DNA of 64,000 nucleotides, taken from NCBI RefSeq assembly GCF_033807715.1, contig NC_084606.1:37246401-37310400 (forward strand), given 5' to 3'. Of the stretch, positions 38,201 to 48,231 are shown one piece after another. Below the pieces are notes generated by a model. The model searched no databases, was not told the origin of the DNA, and was given only the letters and a program-made list of their open reading frames with translations. A program made the translations under genes and the position numbers. The stretch's first letter is position 1, and each line of letters begins with the position of its first letter. The stretch is from Cololabis saira. Lineage: Eukaryota; Chordata; Actinopteri; Beloniformes; Belonidae.

Positions 38201-39139
38201 CTTCTGTGCAGGGGTGGATTCGTCACACGAGGCGATTCTTCCAACGGTGCCTTGCCAATGAAGACATAGCCTGTGATGTGGATGAAATCTTATGGCCTCA
38301 TCCAGCCAGACGGAGAGATCATGAATAGTTACAGTATTCTTTTTGCTTTTGCAGTTTTTTTTTTTTCCAGAGTCAAAGTGTATGTACTTCATGCAGTAAT
38401 TTTTATTTGTTTACGGATTGTATTTGTTTCATTGATTTCATTATTGGTTGATTACTGTAACTGATTATGATAAGAAATACTGTAAGTATTGAAATAAATA
38501 CTTGAAATATTCAGTCTGCAGCATCAGCGTTGTGCAGTGCTTGGTGAGTTTATAGTAGGCCTATTTGTGTACATTCTCCCTATATCTCAAACTAATCACG
38601 AAGAATGTTGTGGGTTTGTCACTATTTTTTTGACATCTAAATTATCCCTTACATAACAATGTCTGGCCAAAAATCTAGCACATGCTATTTCTTAAAATTA
38701 GTTTTTTTTACAAATGTGTTTTTTATTTATCACAGCAGTGTGAAACTGGCTGCAATAGTGTCTGATCATTGAGGACTGTGTTGGTTAAATGAAAACGAAT
38801 AACATTTTTACAAATATGTGTATATGTTTTGACTGAAGTGTGTATGTTTTGACTGAAGTGGGTCATTTTGCAAACAATCTAGGACTTATACAAATTGAGT
38901 GTTGTGTTTGGATAATTGTGATTATATTTTGAAAAAAAGAACCCAGTTTTCAAAATAGCGTGTAAACAATTGAAAAAAACTGTAATCTCAGCGTGAATAG
39001 CACTGATGCTGGCGGTCAGGGCATCCATGGCGGAGCGCTCGGTAGCTTCGCACGTGTCGACGTCTTCATCAACTCCTCCTGTTGCCATTTCTTGTTTTTC
39101 TCCGCTGTTTTGCTTTGTTGTGTTCCTAGACTTTCTCAT
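35249..39139 (-). CDS. L1 ORF1 protein (split by a Tc1-like transposon)
   Basis: L1 ORF1 proteins bind element RNA and form trimers through a coiled coil. The N-terminal part is encoded at 39,139-38,983 (MRKSRNTTKQNS start) and the rest at 36,204-35,249. Removing the transposon and one TA joins them in frame, giving 370 codons plus a stop. A long heptad region (KRDMKEELGDFRKEVNQKLS) is followed by the RRM-like segment with RSRRNNMRIFGVPEG and a basic C-terminal part (DHDYPVEIMKKRKEFAPLRK). The tail is rich in Ala, Arg and Gly. ORF1 shows no other break, so it was intact when the transposon landed. Confidence 0.88.
36572..38328 (+). CDS. Tc1-like transposase, three exons, RG-rich N-terminus
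   Basis: Cuts and pastes the element at TA sites. Exons 36,572-37,152, 37,280-37,562 and 37,681-38,328 have GT/AG borders and consistent phases (2, 0), giving 503 residues. The first 130 residues are RGGGPGRGRGEGG-type repeats, a possible nucleic-acid-binding tail. The helix-turn-helix part follows (LIDHVINHGLTLMEAGQRV, then NLSRNTVASVFRTF). The DDE core has YVDEAGFN, VVWDNVSFH and PFLNPIEEFF; the second D and the E are separated by 35 residues. ATG 36,572 was chosen because it is the first ATG of the frame; 15 bases earlier there is only a TTG. The closest relative here is the broken gene at 7,577-9,064. Confidence 0.9.
36630..36960 (+). repeat. Minisatellite coding the RG-rich tail
   Basis: AGGTAGAGGAGGAGGCCCAG-type purine-rich units repeated with variations. 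The repeat stays in frame in the transposase and makes false open frames on both strands. Confidence 0.92.
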
Positions 39140-40877
39140 GTTGTATTTCCCCGTAAATCTTTAGTGGAAATAGCCGGTATGAAACCTCTAAAATGGGGAA
39201 ATTGTCAGACCTTTCTGGGAGCTCTGACACTATCCGACTGCTCGTCTCGCCGCCATTACCGGAAGTCCGACACTTTCGTGTTTTTGTGTTTAGAAATGTT
39301 AAAGATATTAAAAGAAAACCATAACACAATGAGGAAAATACCGTGGCGAACAAGTCGTGCCCAGAGCGTGTCTCGAACCACAGTCTCCCAGACCACAGTC
39401 AACTGCAATAACCAGTCGGCCAAATGCTGATGTGTTGCCCAGGCGGGCAAGGCCTTATCTTATCTTTGGTCGTTACACTATGTTCCAAAAAGTATTGTTT
39501 TTAATGGACAAGATCCGGCATTTTACGTTGAATTCTATTGTTCAGGTTTTAAAATTCTAGCTAAATACATAAAAAAGGGAGGTGAGGTATGAGCTTCATA
39601 TCAAAACTTCTGTGCCTACTGAGCATTAATAACATAACAGCGATAACAGCCTCCTGCGCCTACTAGTAGGTAGAGTAGGGCCCTACTGGCCCATATCTAT
39701 GGGATGATTGTTATCGTTTTCACGTTTTGTCAGCAGTCAAATCGGGTGACGGACCCCATTGACTTCGCATAGTATTATATCCATGGTGCTCCCATTAAAA
39801 CCTCAATAAAACACTGCTAAAACAGCGTTAAAAAAAATGCTTTTACAAACTGACAATAACAAACAGTACCTTGGGCGACAAAAATGCATAATTTAGCCAC
39901 TATAACAAAGAATAATATATAAATAATAATAATGTCATAATCCGTGTATACAGTATATCACGACCACGGATCCCATTGACTTTGCATGGTACAATATCCG
40001 TGGTGCTCACACGTAATTATACCACTTTCCGTGTTGGTACCACGGAAAATAGTGGTGAGAGGTCGTGGGCATTTCACGGATTTTTGTGAGATCAGGTTGT
40101 TTTAAGATGGTCAGTTTATTTTCTGTGACTTCAGTTTAGACTTGAGTGGATATGTTTGATGAAAAACTTGTGTTTTGTTTCAGTGGCGTTTCACTTTCGC
40201 ACTTTGAACGCCACGGTCTCTGAACGTATGAGACACTGGTTTTGTCCCAGTGGGAAGACTGAACCAGGATGAATCGGTCCATTCGGGGATGAACTTCCCT
40301 TTCCACCTGTTACGCTTCTCATCTCTGTATACAGTCAAGCTAATTACCGTATTTTGACGACCATACGGCCAGTTTGGTGTGTCATTTCTGTATTTAAAGC
40401 ACAGAGCCCGCAGCTCTCTGCCTGCGGAGCAGCCGAGTCTTTCTGCTGCTTTTGAGAAAGCCCAAACAGTCCAGTCAGGCAGACACGTCATCCCACGCAT
40501 CTACATGTACAATCCTTCAGCACGTAACGACGGAGCCCGCAAGCCCGAGCAGCACCGACCTCCCCGGCCGCGGGGACGCGTCGGGATAAATGATCACGCC
40601 GTGCTCGCTCGCTCTGGGCGCAGACCCAAGTAATCGATCCCTGATCCTGGCGGATCTAAACCTACTCTGTGCAAAATGAAGGATTTACTCTGTAAATACA
40701 CTCCATTTCTCTTACTATTACATGTACAGCTAGCTGAGTGTCTTCTTCTCCTCATTTGGTCGGGAGTTGCTATGCAGTCCCGCGGCCCCCGCGGCCCACA
40801 CACGTACAAAACTGATTTTTTTTGCGGCCCACTAGGTGGCGCTTGCGGCCCTATGGTTAAGAATCACTGGTCTAGAG

Positions 40878-41066
40878 GACATTTTTGACTGGCAGAAAGC
40901 CTACGTTCACCAGGAAAAGGGTGAGACTGTTGCTGCATTCCTGCAAAGGCTGAAAGAGAGTGCAGCGGGAGAGGCAGAACACGTGAGGGCCCGTGACATC
41001 ACAGACCGCCACCGTGGCCAGAGGCGGGAAAGAGGCCGGGGATGCAGAGGGGGGAGGCCGGACTGA
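40878..41066 (+). pseudogene. Retroviral gag C-terminal remnant
   Basis: Immediately after the hAT target duplication the frame reads DIFDWQKAYVHQEKGE, then TVAAFLQRLKESA, resembling the end of a retroviral capsid where a Gln/Gly-rich turn precedes FLxRLK. A short basic RG-rich tail follows and a stop at 41,064-41,066. A zinc knuckle is absent. No readable pol lies between here and 42,547. Confidence 0.5.
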
Positions 41067-41222
41067 CTAGGCGGTGGGAGCAAGAACTATCGGGGGTCCA
41101 GTGGACACGCGGGGCCAGCTGAGACCATGCTGCGGACACGTGAGAGCACCCACACTGACACTTACAAATTCACATACACACAAGCACACTGTTACTCCCA
41201 CATGAACTACGAAGAAGCTTAA

Positions 41223-42177
41223 AGGGATTGTGACATGAAAAACAAATTTTTCTTGATTTTTTGTGTTTTGTTGGGTGTCTTGACATCAATTACACCCAAA
41301 AAACAACAAACTTTTAACATTCAGTGTATTGTGTGCTTTCTGGGATTTTCCGCATAACTGTGCAAAAACGGCTCATCTGGTTTGCTGGCGGATCGTTACG
41401 TATAGATCCGCTAAATCACCGCCCCCTCCACCCAGCTCCCTGCCTCCTCTCCAGCGCACCATAAAGGCTGATTTATGGTTCCGCGTTACACCGACGTAGA
41501 GCCTACGGCGTACTTTTACGCGGCGACGCGCACCGTACGCTGAACCCTACGGCGTAGGCTCTGCGTCGATTTAACGCGGGCCCATAAATCAGGCTTAACA
41601 CGGAGCTGTTTAGAGCCTCTTCTGTTGTCATCACCGGAGGACAACTGCTAAAAAGACCCGCGGCCACTGACTGGACTTAAGATAAGGGGAGTAGGGCACA
41701 CTGCTGCTTGCATGCCTTTATTTTTATGATTGTTTGCGGTGGACTGCTCGCCGTGCTGCTTTTCCGTGCATGCTTCGCCTGTCGCTCCCGGCTTAACTCT
41801 CCGACACCGCTCTTAGAAGTCCGGTTCGGTGTGCGCACTGACTTCATCCCCGGGCTGTAGTCGCCCTGTCTGGGCTGTGTGTGTGGGTGTTTGTGGTGTG
41901 CGCGCGTGTGTGTGGAGCCCATGGTGTGGAGACGCCGGCAGAAGTGTGTAGCAGTTGGTTGGAGGAGGAGGTTTGGAGGAGGAGCAGGGCAATGATTGAC
42001 AGGAAAGGGGCAAAAGGAAGCGTTTTTCACAGCGCAAAAAAACACTGTAATAAAAAGCCAGGAATGGAGTACTAGAGTGAAGTTTTTCTTGTTAAAACCT
42101 TTTAGACACATTTGAGGGATGTTGGCCAAGACTTTTAATTGTGTTAAAAGCATTTTAAAAATGATGTCACAATACCT
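41223..42177. mobile_element. TTAA-target DNA element, second family
   Basis: AGGGATTGTGACATGA and its near-inverse (ATGATGTCACAATACCT) lie inside TTAA at 41,219-41,222 and 42,178-42,181. It carries the palindromic repeat copy 2. No transposase is present. It is inserted in retroviral sequence between gag and pol. Confidence 0.78.
41464..41597. repeat. Palindromic GC-rich repeat, copy 2 of 3
   Basis: AAGGCTGATTTATGGTTCCG to CCATAAATCAGGCTT. Its arms with GAGCCTACGGCGTA fold back on each other. Confidence 0.82.
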
Positions 42178-42181
42178 TTAA

Positions 42182-42546
42182 CAAGAAAGATCCTTGTTTT
42201 TCATTTATTGTAATAATTAATTTGATCATCGACCAGTATTCTGGGCAACTGTGCCGTAGTTTCGTGGGAGCTAATAATTTTTACTTTTTGTTGCCTAGAA
42301 TCGCCATTTTTTTTTTCCACAAAGGAAATGTTAATCAAGCAGACAATCCTAAGTAACCCCTGACCGCCTCAAAGATTTACCAGGATAATTTTCAGGTCTG
42401 GATTGTTTAGGTGTTTGTACACACAATGTCCAAAGGGAAGGAAATCAGCACACTTATCTGTATAAGATTATAAAGTAATTTATTAACAAACTGTGAGCCT
42501 ATCGTCATATCACCCAAATCAGATTACAGACCTTGACGTAATCAGT
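42182..42546 (+). other. Degenerate stretch before pol
   Basis: No frame or motif is supportable. By position it may be decayed retroviral protease sequence. Confidence 0.25.
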
Positions 42547-42925
42547 ATCCTCTCAGACGTGAAGCATTTGAAGGCATCAGGCTTGTGTTTGACACTTTGT
42601 TGAAAGCTGGCGTGATTGTACCGTGTGCTGGTTCTCCGGTGAGAACAGTGATTTTTCCGGTAAAAAAGATTCAACCTGAGGGCATGCCTGCGGAGTGGAG
42701 ATTTGTATAAGACCTGCAGGCTGTAAACGATGCTGTGCATGCCAGGGCACCGACGGTTCCGAATCCACATACAATTCTGTCTCAGATTCCGGAAGAGAGT
42801 AAATGGTTTTCAGTTGTTGATCTATCCAACGCTTTTTTCAGCGTTCCAGTGCATCCTGACAGTCAGTTTTGGTTTGCCTTTTGTTTTGATGGTAAAATGT
42901 ACACATTCACTCATGTGGCGTCGGC
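42547..42925 (+). pseudogene. Retroviral reverse transcriptase, first part
   Basis: The frame shows QYPLRREAFEG, VIPC-like VIVPCAGSPV, WRFV then a TAA at 42,708-42,710, then DLQAVNDA, VPNPHTILS and WFSVVDLSNAFFSVPVHP with the first catalytic Asp. The order and wording match the RT of gamma/epsilon-type endogenous retroviruses of fish rather than Ty3/Gypsy. The frame is lost near 42,925, where unrelated sequence begins. Part of the same decayed provirus as the YVDD segment at 44,105-44,366. Confidence 0.75.
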
Positions 42926-44100
<1,175 letters not shown>

Positions 44101-44104
44101 TCAT

Positions 44105-44366
44105 TTGCTCTGAGGGACAGTTTGGAAACTGGTGCTGCCAGAGGGGAGTGCTTTATTGGAATATGTTGATGATATCTTGGTTGTGAGTGAGACAAGAGAC
44201 GAATGCGTTAAAGCTACTCTGGCTCTGTTGACCCATTTTGGCTGAACAGGGGCATAAAGCCAACCTGTCCAAACTGCAGTTTGCTGCCACAGAGGTTACG
44301 TTTCTGGGTCATGTCATTTCGGGGGAGGGCAAATCCCTCTCACCAGGCAGAATTGAGGCATTCTTT
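44105..44366 (+). pseudogene. Retroviral reverse transcriptase, YVDD segment
   Basis: GSALLEYVDDILV with the catalytic YVDD at 44,162-44,173, then TRDECVKATLALL. A one-base shift near 44,240 follows, then GHKANLSKLQF, VTFLGHVISGEGKSLS and PGRIEA, the RT thumb. The pol frame stops abruptly at ATTCTTTTTT (44,367), where LTR-like sequence starts. RNase H, integrase and env are missing. Confidence 0.78.
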
Positions 44367-44401
44367 TTTGAACACTTTATTGAACAAACAACAACTTTTG
44401 C
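44367..44401 (+). mobile_element. Retroviral 3' LTR end
   Basis: ATTCTTTTTT then AACACTTTATTGAACAAAC, then a TTTTGCCACCA end, matching the sequence before the primer-binding site at 17,556-17,600. Only the last 35 bp remain. Confidence 0.5.
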
Positions 44402-44653
44402 CACCAAAAGCTCAATGATCTGGGTTACCAATAAGATAGGTCGAGAATGATGCTAACTCTAATATCAGACTGCAAACTCGGTGTGGTACCTCGGCTCAGC
44501 TTTGGTTTTTGAAAAAGGCCATAGATTTTTTTTTTGTTTGTTTGTTTTAAATGGACATTAAGCTTTTTGAAAAATGTAAGGTTTTTTTACGATAAGCATA
44601 ATTTGGAAACTGGCAGTTTGTATACATATTTGTATGCATGATTGTACCAGTAT
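44402..44653. other. No feature recognised
   Basis: Non-coding flank between the retroviral end and the solo LTR; a T-run lies near 44,527. Confidence 0.4.
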
Positions 44654-44657
44654 ATAT

Positions 44658-45050
44658 TGTCGCGTTGTGGCTCTGTGTGGAAGCTAAGCTGCTTCGTCGG
44701 GATGCGTGGGTGGAAATCACTTCACACGACAAGGGATCTTCTGTTTGGAACTTTACTCAACTTGCAGCAGGTGAGTACAGAACATGCAGCGGTTTATATC
44801 AGGCCAAGCAATTGTAATGGGTTGTGGGCTCTAGCTCGGGCACAGAACAGCAGTTAGCACTGTCCATGCAATGAGCCGTGAGCACCATTCAACCTAGTTC
44901 AAAACCAACAACTAACTCTCGTCAAGTCTCGTTGTCCTTGCGCGTTCGTGTCCGGTTCACGAACCAATCAAAACCTGCATTCGTTAACAAGTAACCTCCC
45001 ATGTAAGGGGATGGAGGAGGAACAAACTTCTCTATTGCGACTGCCTTACA
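44658..45050 (-). mobile_element. Solo LTR (393 bp)
   Basis: TGTCGCG at the left and TTACA at the right, flanked by ATAT (44,654-44,657 and 45,051-45,054). Read on the minus strand it begins TGTAAGGCAG and has a GATATAAACC box near 44,800. Four-base duplications fit a gammaretrovirus-like LTR. AT-rich flanks make the duplication less certain. Confidence 0.5.
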
Positions 45051-45054
45051 ATAT

Positions 45055-45364
45055 TTTATAAATAGCTGTGTAATGGGTTGATCCAAGCTGCACAGATTTT
45101 AATGCATACATACAGCAAACTTTGACAAAGTGACAAATGTATTTATTTATTGTCATTTTATCAAGGACTAAAAAAATACTGTCATTTCTTACTTTATATA
45201 AGTGTTGCTTGTGGAATGGAACCAAAATGATTTCTAACCTTGTATGTGCATAACTTTTACTTGAAAGTAGTAATAAAACTAACAACTGAAAAATGCTGAA
45301 TGAACTGTGGTTACATTCTTTGTAACCTTTAAAAGTAAGACCAGTATCTTGTAACTTTGCAGAC
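45055..45364. other. No feature recognised
   Basis: AT-rich sequence before the L1 fragment; no coding or terminal-repeat signal seen. Confidence 0.4.
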
Positions 45365-45645
45365 ATTTGGATTTGGCAAATCTTTTATTGATTGGATAAA
45401 GAAGTAATATAGCTCTCCCAAGGCATGTGTAAGGACAAACGATCAGACTTTTACAAGGTTTAACTTGCAGAGAGGTACCAGACAGGGTTGTCCTCTTTCT
45501 CCTTCACTATTTGCAATATTTATTGAGCATTTAGCAGCGGCTATTAGGCAAAACAAGAATATTAAAGGCATACAATGCAAAACTTTAGAACACAAGTTAA
45601 GTCTTCGTGCTGATGATGTGGGCTACTACTCTTCCTCCAGAACTC
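45365..45645 (+). pseudogene. L1-type LINE reverse transcriptase fragment
   Basis: The frame reads FGKSFIDWIKK, a stop, then LQRGTRQGCPLSPSLFAIFI and a degraded catalytic box in which the usual ADD is preceded by Arg (LRADDV). It covers about 90 codons of the RT palm, truncated at both ends; different subfamily from the L1 at 30.3-39.3 kb. Confidence 0.8.
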
Positions 45646-45680
45646 ACAAACCTCACTGTCACAGACAAATGCACTTATAG

Positions 45681-46157
45681 TTAGGGCCCGAGCACTGACA
45701 GTGCAAAGGCCCTATTGTATCTGTAGGAATTTTTTTTTTTTATTCTCGTTTTTCTTCCAACGAAATGAGGGCCTTTTTGCCCCCCCAAATTTTGCACAGA
45801 AGCCAGGCCTGGCGAAAAATGTGATATTTAATAGTTTGCATTAATGGGCGTGGCTTAATGCTAATGCTAATAAATGCCTAATGCTAATAAAACAGCGCCC
45901 CTTAGAAAACTTTGTGCCTCAAGCCCCACAATACGGTTTGACGTTCATGCACGAAAATCAGTACACACCTGTAACATGTCACAACTTAAAGAAAAGTCTC
46001 TTTGCACCATGGCCGAAACCATAAGTTCTGCCATAATTTTTGAATGGTTTGACATAAAGAGTCGTGGGTGGTGTCATCGGACTCGGTTTTGGGTCCTTGA
46101 CCATAATTGCTGAAAATTTCACGTGGAGGGCCCGTTCATCGCTGCTTTCAGCTTTAA
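45681..46157 (-). repeat. GGGCCC-type dispersed repeat, copy C (internally deleted)
   Basis: Both ends as in copy B, but only 477 bp long. A short TAATGC/ATGCTAATAA duplication lies near 45,855-45,890. Confidence 0.78.
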
Positions 46158-46590
46158 TTTTGTTTTGTTTTTACTAGAGGCATTCATTTTATATTGAGAG
46201 CATATTATTTTACAGAGAGAGATGTTGTGTATATATATAAGCCAAATGTGTAAAATAAGATTTTTCTCACATGAAAAAGGTCCCTGGTCTGAGTCTGCCA
46301 AGCTGGAAGTCTGGATCAGGACGGACCAATTGACGGTTGAACAGATTGGATAATCTATTGGAAGATTCACAGCAGTTTCATCTTAGAATAACTTCATCAG
46401 TGACACCTTCTGTGTGTATCAATTACGTGCATATCATCCTGCCTCAATCAGACTTTGCTCTGGCCCAGCTGCAGCATTGAGAAACCTTTTTAGCAGGAAA
46501 ACAGCAACTGCTCATGGTGTCTGGAAGAGTTTTTTATTCTTAATGACCATTGTTCACTTGAATCAGGCATGCAGATAACATTGTACAAAA
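46158..46590. other. No feature recognised
   Basis: Non-coding sequence; no gene or clear repeat. Confidence 0.35.
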
Positions 46591-46593
46591 CAG

Positions 46594-46657
46594 CCGATAC
46601 CCCATCAGGGAATCGGAGCCCAGCCTTCTGGCAGGGATACTGTCCACTATACTAACA
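46594..46657 (-). pseudogene. tRNA-like fragment (tRNA-Asp type or SINE head)
   Basis: On the minus strand GTTAGTATAGTGGACAGTAT fits an A box and matches the start of animal tRNA-Asp. CTCCGATTCCCTGATGGGG fits a B box with the T-arm. The middle (CCTGCCAGAAGGCTGGG) does not form a normal anticodon arm with GTC, and the acceptor stem does not pair. It is a tRNA pseudogene or tRNA-derived SINE head, not a working tRNA. Confidence 0.45.
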
Positions 46658-46928
46658 AAGATTTGAAAGTACAGCTCCAGATCAGAGCTGGCAAAGAAAT
46701 TGCACCAATCCAAAGGATTGGGCTAAAACTTTGAGATACCCATGAAAATAATTGAACTCAGTAATTAAATAACTTGAGCTTGAGTCACACAGAATGTAGA
46801 ACAGGAGCATAATGACAGTGCTGACGGTAATCATTTACCTTAGATTAGTTTTAGCAATAAAAAGAAAGGGGTGACACTGAATTGGGATTCAGAAGATTCT
46901 CCCTCCAGTCAGGGCTGTCTGCTATCTG

Positions 46929-47090
46929 CAGCAACTGCATGATACTATCATGTCAATATGGACCAAACTTTCTGAGGAATTTTTCCAGTACCTTGTTAAA
47001 TCTATGCCACTAAGGCAGTTCTGAAGGGAAAAGGGTGTCCAACCCGGTAGTAGCAAGGTGTACCTGATAAAGTGGCCATTGAGTGTATAT
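46929..47090 (+). mobile_element. Tc1-like transposon 3' end fragment
   Basis: CATGTCAATATGGACCAAA, the end of a decayed transposase, then GGTGTACCTGATAAAGTGGC and ATTGAGTGTATA, the usual right terminus of a widespread fish Tc1 family. The 5' part of the same family is found separately at 61,299-62,190. Confidence 0.75.
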
Positions 47091-47343
47091 AGACTCATCT
47101 CTAACCCTCAAGACCCCATTGTTCAAAAGCAGTTGTTTCTCTGGAATTCCCAACTCTTAGAACTTCCTGTCTTAACAGGCCCTCTGACATGTAAAGTATA
47201 ACTGCAATACGGAAGGTAAGACAAAATGTCAATCATCCATTGCCCTTTCTACGGTTATCTAGAAATTAAACCTGTTTCTCAAGATCAACTTTTTCAATAA
47301 ACAGTAGACTGCAAGAACACAGACACACAGAGCAAAGCTGCCC

Positions 47344-47654
47344 GTCGAGTCGACGATGGCTGCCCTTTTTTTTTCCTTTTTATTTCTTACAGGCACGCTC
47401 ATGACTTAGCATGCCAATGCGGCTTGTGACGACACTTGAATGCTCCTAGGTTCCTGTCAGCAGTGGCCTCCCTTTGCGCATGACGACGTGCACGTTTAAG
47501 TGCGTTGTTTTGCTGCCTCAGATCGTCCAACTTTTTAAGGCCAGCATTTGTGGTGTTTTTCCAGCTGGAACACTCCAAAGCCTCGAGTTGCCATGTGTCT
47601 GGTGAGATGTCACATTGCTTAAGAGTGCTCTTTAGCGTATCTTTCCATCGTAGG
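47344..47654 (-). pseudogene. APE-type LINE, C-terminal end of ORF2
   Basis: On the minus strand this continues the LINE at 54,904-56,900 after removal of the Gypsy element and one GTAGG: LRWKDTLKSTLKQCDISPDT, then KRARRHAQREA. After one frameshift near 47,425 comes SRIGMLSHERACKK and a stop near 47,390, a His/Cys end typical of this LINE type. A T-run at 47,368-47,378 follows. Confidence 0.75.
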
Positions 47655-48214
47655 TGTTAGGAGTCCTCCTCCTCTGGCTGGGAGAGCCAGCAGCACAGGT
47701 GGTGCTGATCTGCCATCAACCCCAGCTGCCACTAATTGCCAGCCCAGGCTTAAAAGAAGACCTGGACCATCACTCAGTGCTTGATTGTACTGAACCCATG
47801 CGGTAACTAGATCAGGCCCTTCGTGAAACTTTCTCTAGCTTTTTCAGCCCTCGAGTTTGAACCTTTGTCGTGCTTACTTTTATCCCTTTGTTTTTTGTCC
47901 CAAGGCTTTTTGTTCCTGTGTCTTCGTTGCCTCCCTGGAACCCTCCTCGACACCTCTGTTCCCCTCGCAGCCATTCTCGTGGATCTCTGTGACCCCCCCC
48001 CCGCTGCCAACTCACGATTGAGCCTGGTCTCCTGGATCCCCAACCATCACTCCCACGCTTCCTCTGCCTTCCCCTCCGGATCAACTCCTGAGTCAGTTTT
48101 TTCCCCTTCAACTTAATAAACAGCCATCTGGCTCTTTATTTCAATCATCTGGTTTCCTGCCTGTTTGTGGTTGGCTACTCGGGTTCACCTCAGGCTTTGG
48201 GGTTGGACCCTACA
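47655..48214 (+). repeat. Gypsy 5' LTR
   Basis: A TTAAAAG box at 47,750-47,756 lies about 28 bp before the proposed transcript start at about 47,778. AATAAA is at 48,115-48,120. Confidence 0.95.
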
Positions 48215-48216
48215 GA

Positions 48217-48226
48217 ACAATCAAGC
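48217..48226 (+). promoter_or_regulatory. Self-primer-type binding site
   Basis: ACAATCAAGC just after the 5' LTR is the exact complement of GCTTGATTGT at 47,779-47,788 in the same LTR, just after the proposed transcript start. This is the arrangement of Tf1/sushi-type chromoviruses, which prime with their own 5' end. No TGG-type tRNA site is seen here. Confidence 0.6.
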
Positions 48227-48231
48227 CTAAT

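Larger units (their letters stand above)
36207..38982 (+). mobile_element. Tc1/mariner-superfamily transposon, copy 2 (2.78 kb, apparently complete)
   Basis: The ends CAGTTTTTTACGATTGTTTA and its near-inverse (AACAATTGAAAAAAACTG) are flanked by TA at 36,205-36,206 and 38,983-38,984. It sits in L1 ORF1, whose frame is restored by its removal. The single gene inside, at 36,572-38,328, has no stop or frameshift. Terminal repeats, target duplication and gene are all present, so it may be a recent and possibly active copy. Confidence 0.94.
30327..39268 (-). mobile_element. Full-length L1-type LINE with two nested insertions
   Basis: Read on the minus strand, the element starts at about 39,268 (GGACTTCCGGTAATGGCGGC) with a 5' UTR, ORF1, a 0.41 kb spacer, ORF2, a 3' UTR with AATAAA near 30,350, and an A-tail at 30,327-30,342. 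GACACTTTCGTGTTTTT occurs at 30,315-30,331 and 39,269-39,285 as the target duplication, partly shared with the tail. Insertions: a Tc1-like transposon in ORF1 and a 340-bp retroinsert near the ORF2 end. Without them it is about 5.8 kb. Confidence 0.93.
24165..40099. mobile_element. Inverted-arm (foldback-like) element with 8-bp target duplication
   Basis: The ends CAACCTGATCTCACAAAAAT and its inverse are flanked by a perfect TTTTAAGA at 24,157-24,164 and 40,100-40,107. The left arm (24,165-26,825 plus 29,180-29,300) is an inverted copy of the right arm (30,233-30,326 plus 39,285-40,099), except that the left arm has expanded tandem repeats. An 8-bp duplication and a CA start fit hAT-type transposition; Mutator or P types are not excluded. 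Insertions within it: Harbinger copy 3 and the full-length L1. No gene of its own is evident, so it needed enzymes from elsewhere. Confidence 0.85.
23712..40869. mobile_element. hAT element holding the large nest
   Basis: Ends CAGGGGTTCTTAACC and GGTTAAGAATCACTG are inverted copies, flanked by ATCTAGAG at 23,704-23,711 and GTCTAGAG at 40,870-40,877 (seven of eight match). Its own sequence is only 23,712-24,164 and 40,100-40,869; everything between is the inverted-arm element and its contents. No transposase frame of its own was recognised, so it looks non-autonomous. Confidence 0.72.

Noticed and set aside
41677..42153. 158-codon minus-strand frame
   Set aside because: Lies inside the TTAA element, low-complexity and Pro/His-rich, no recognisable domain.
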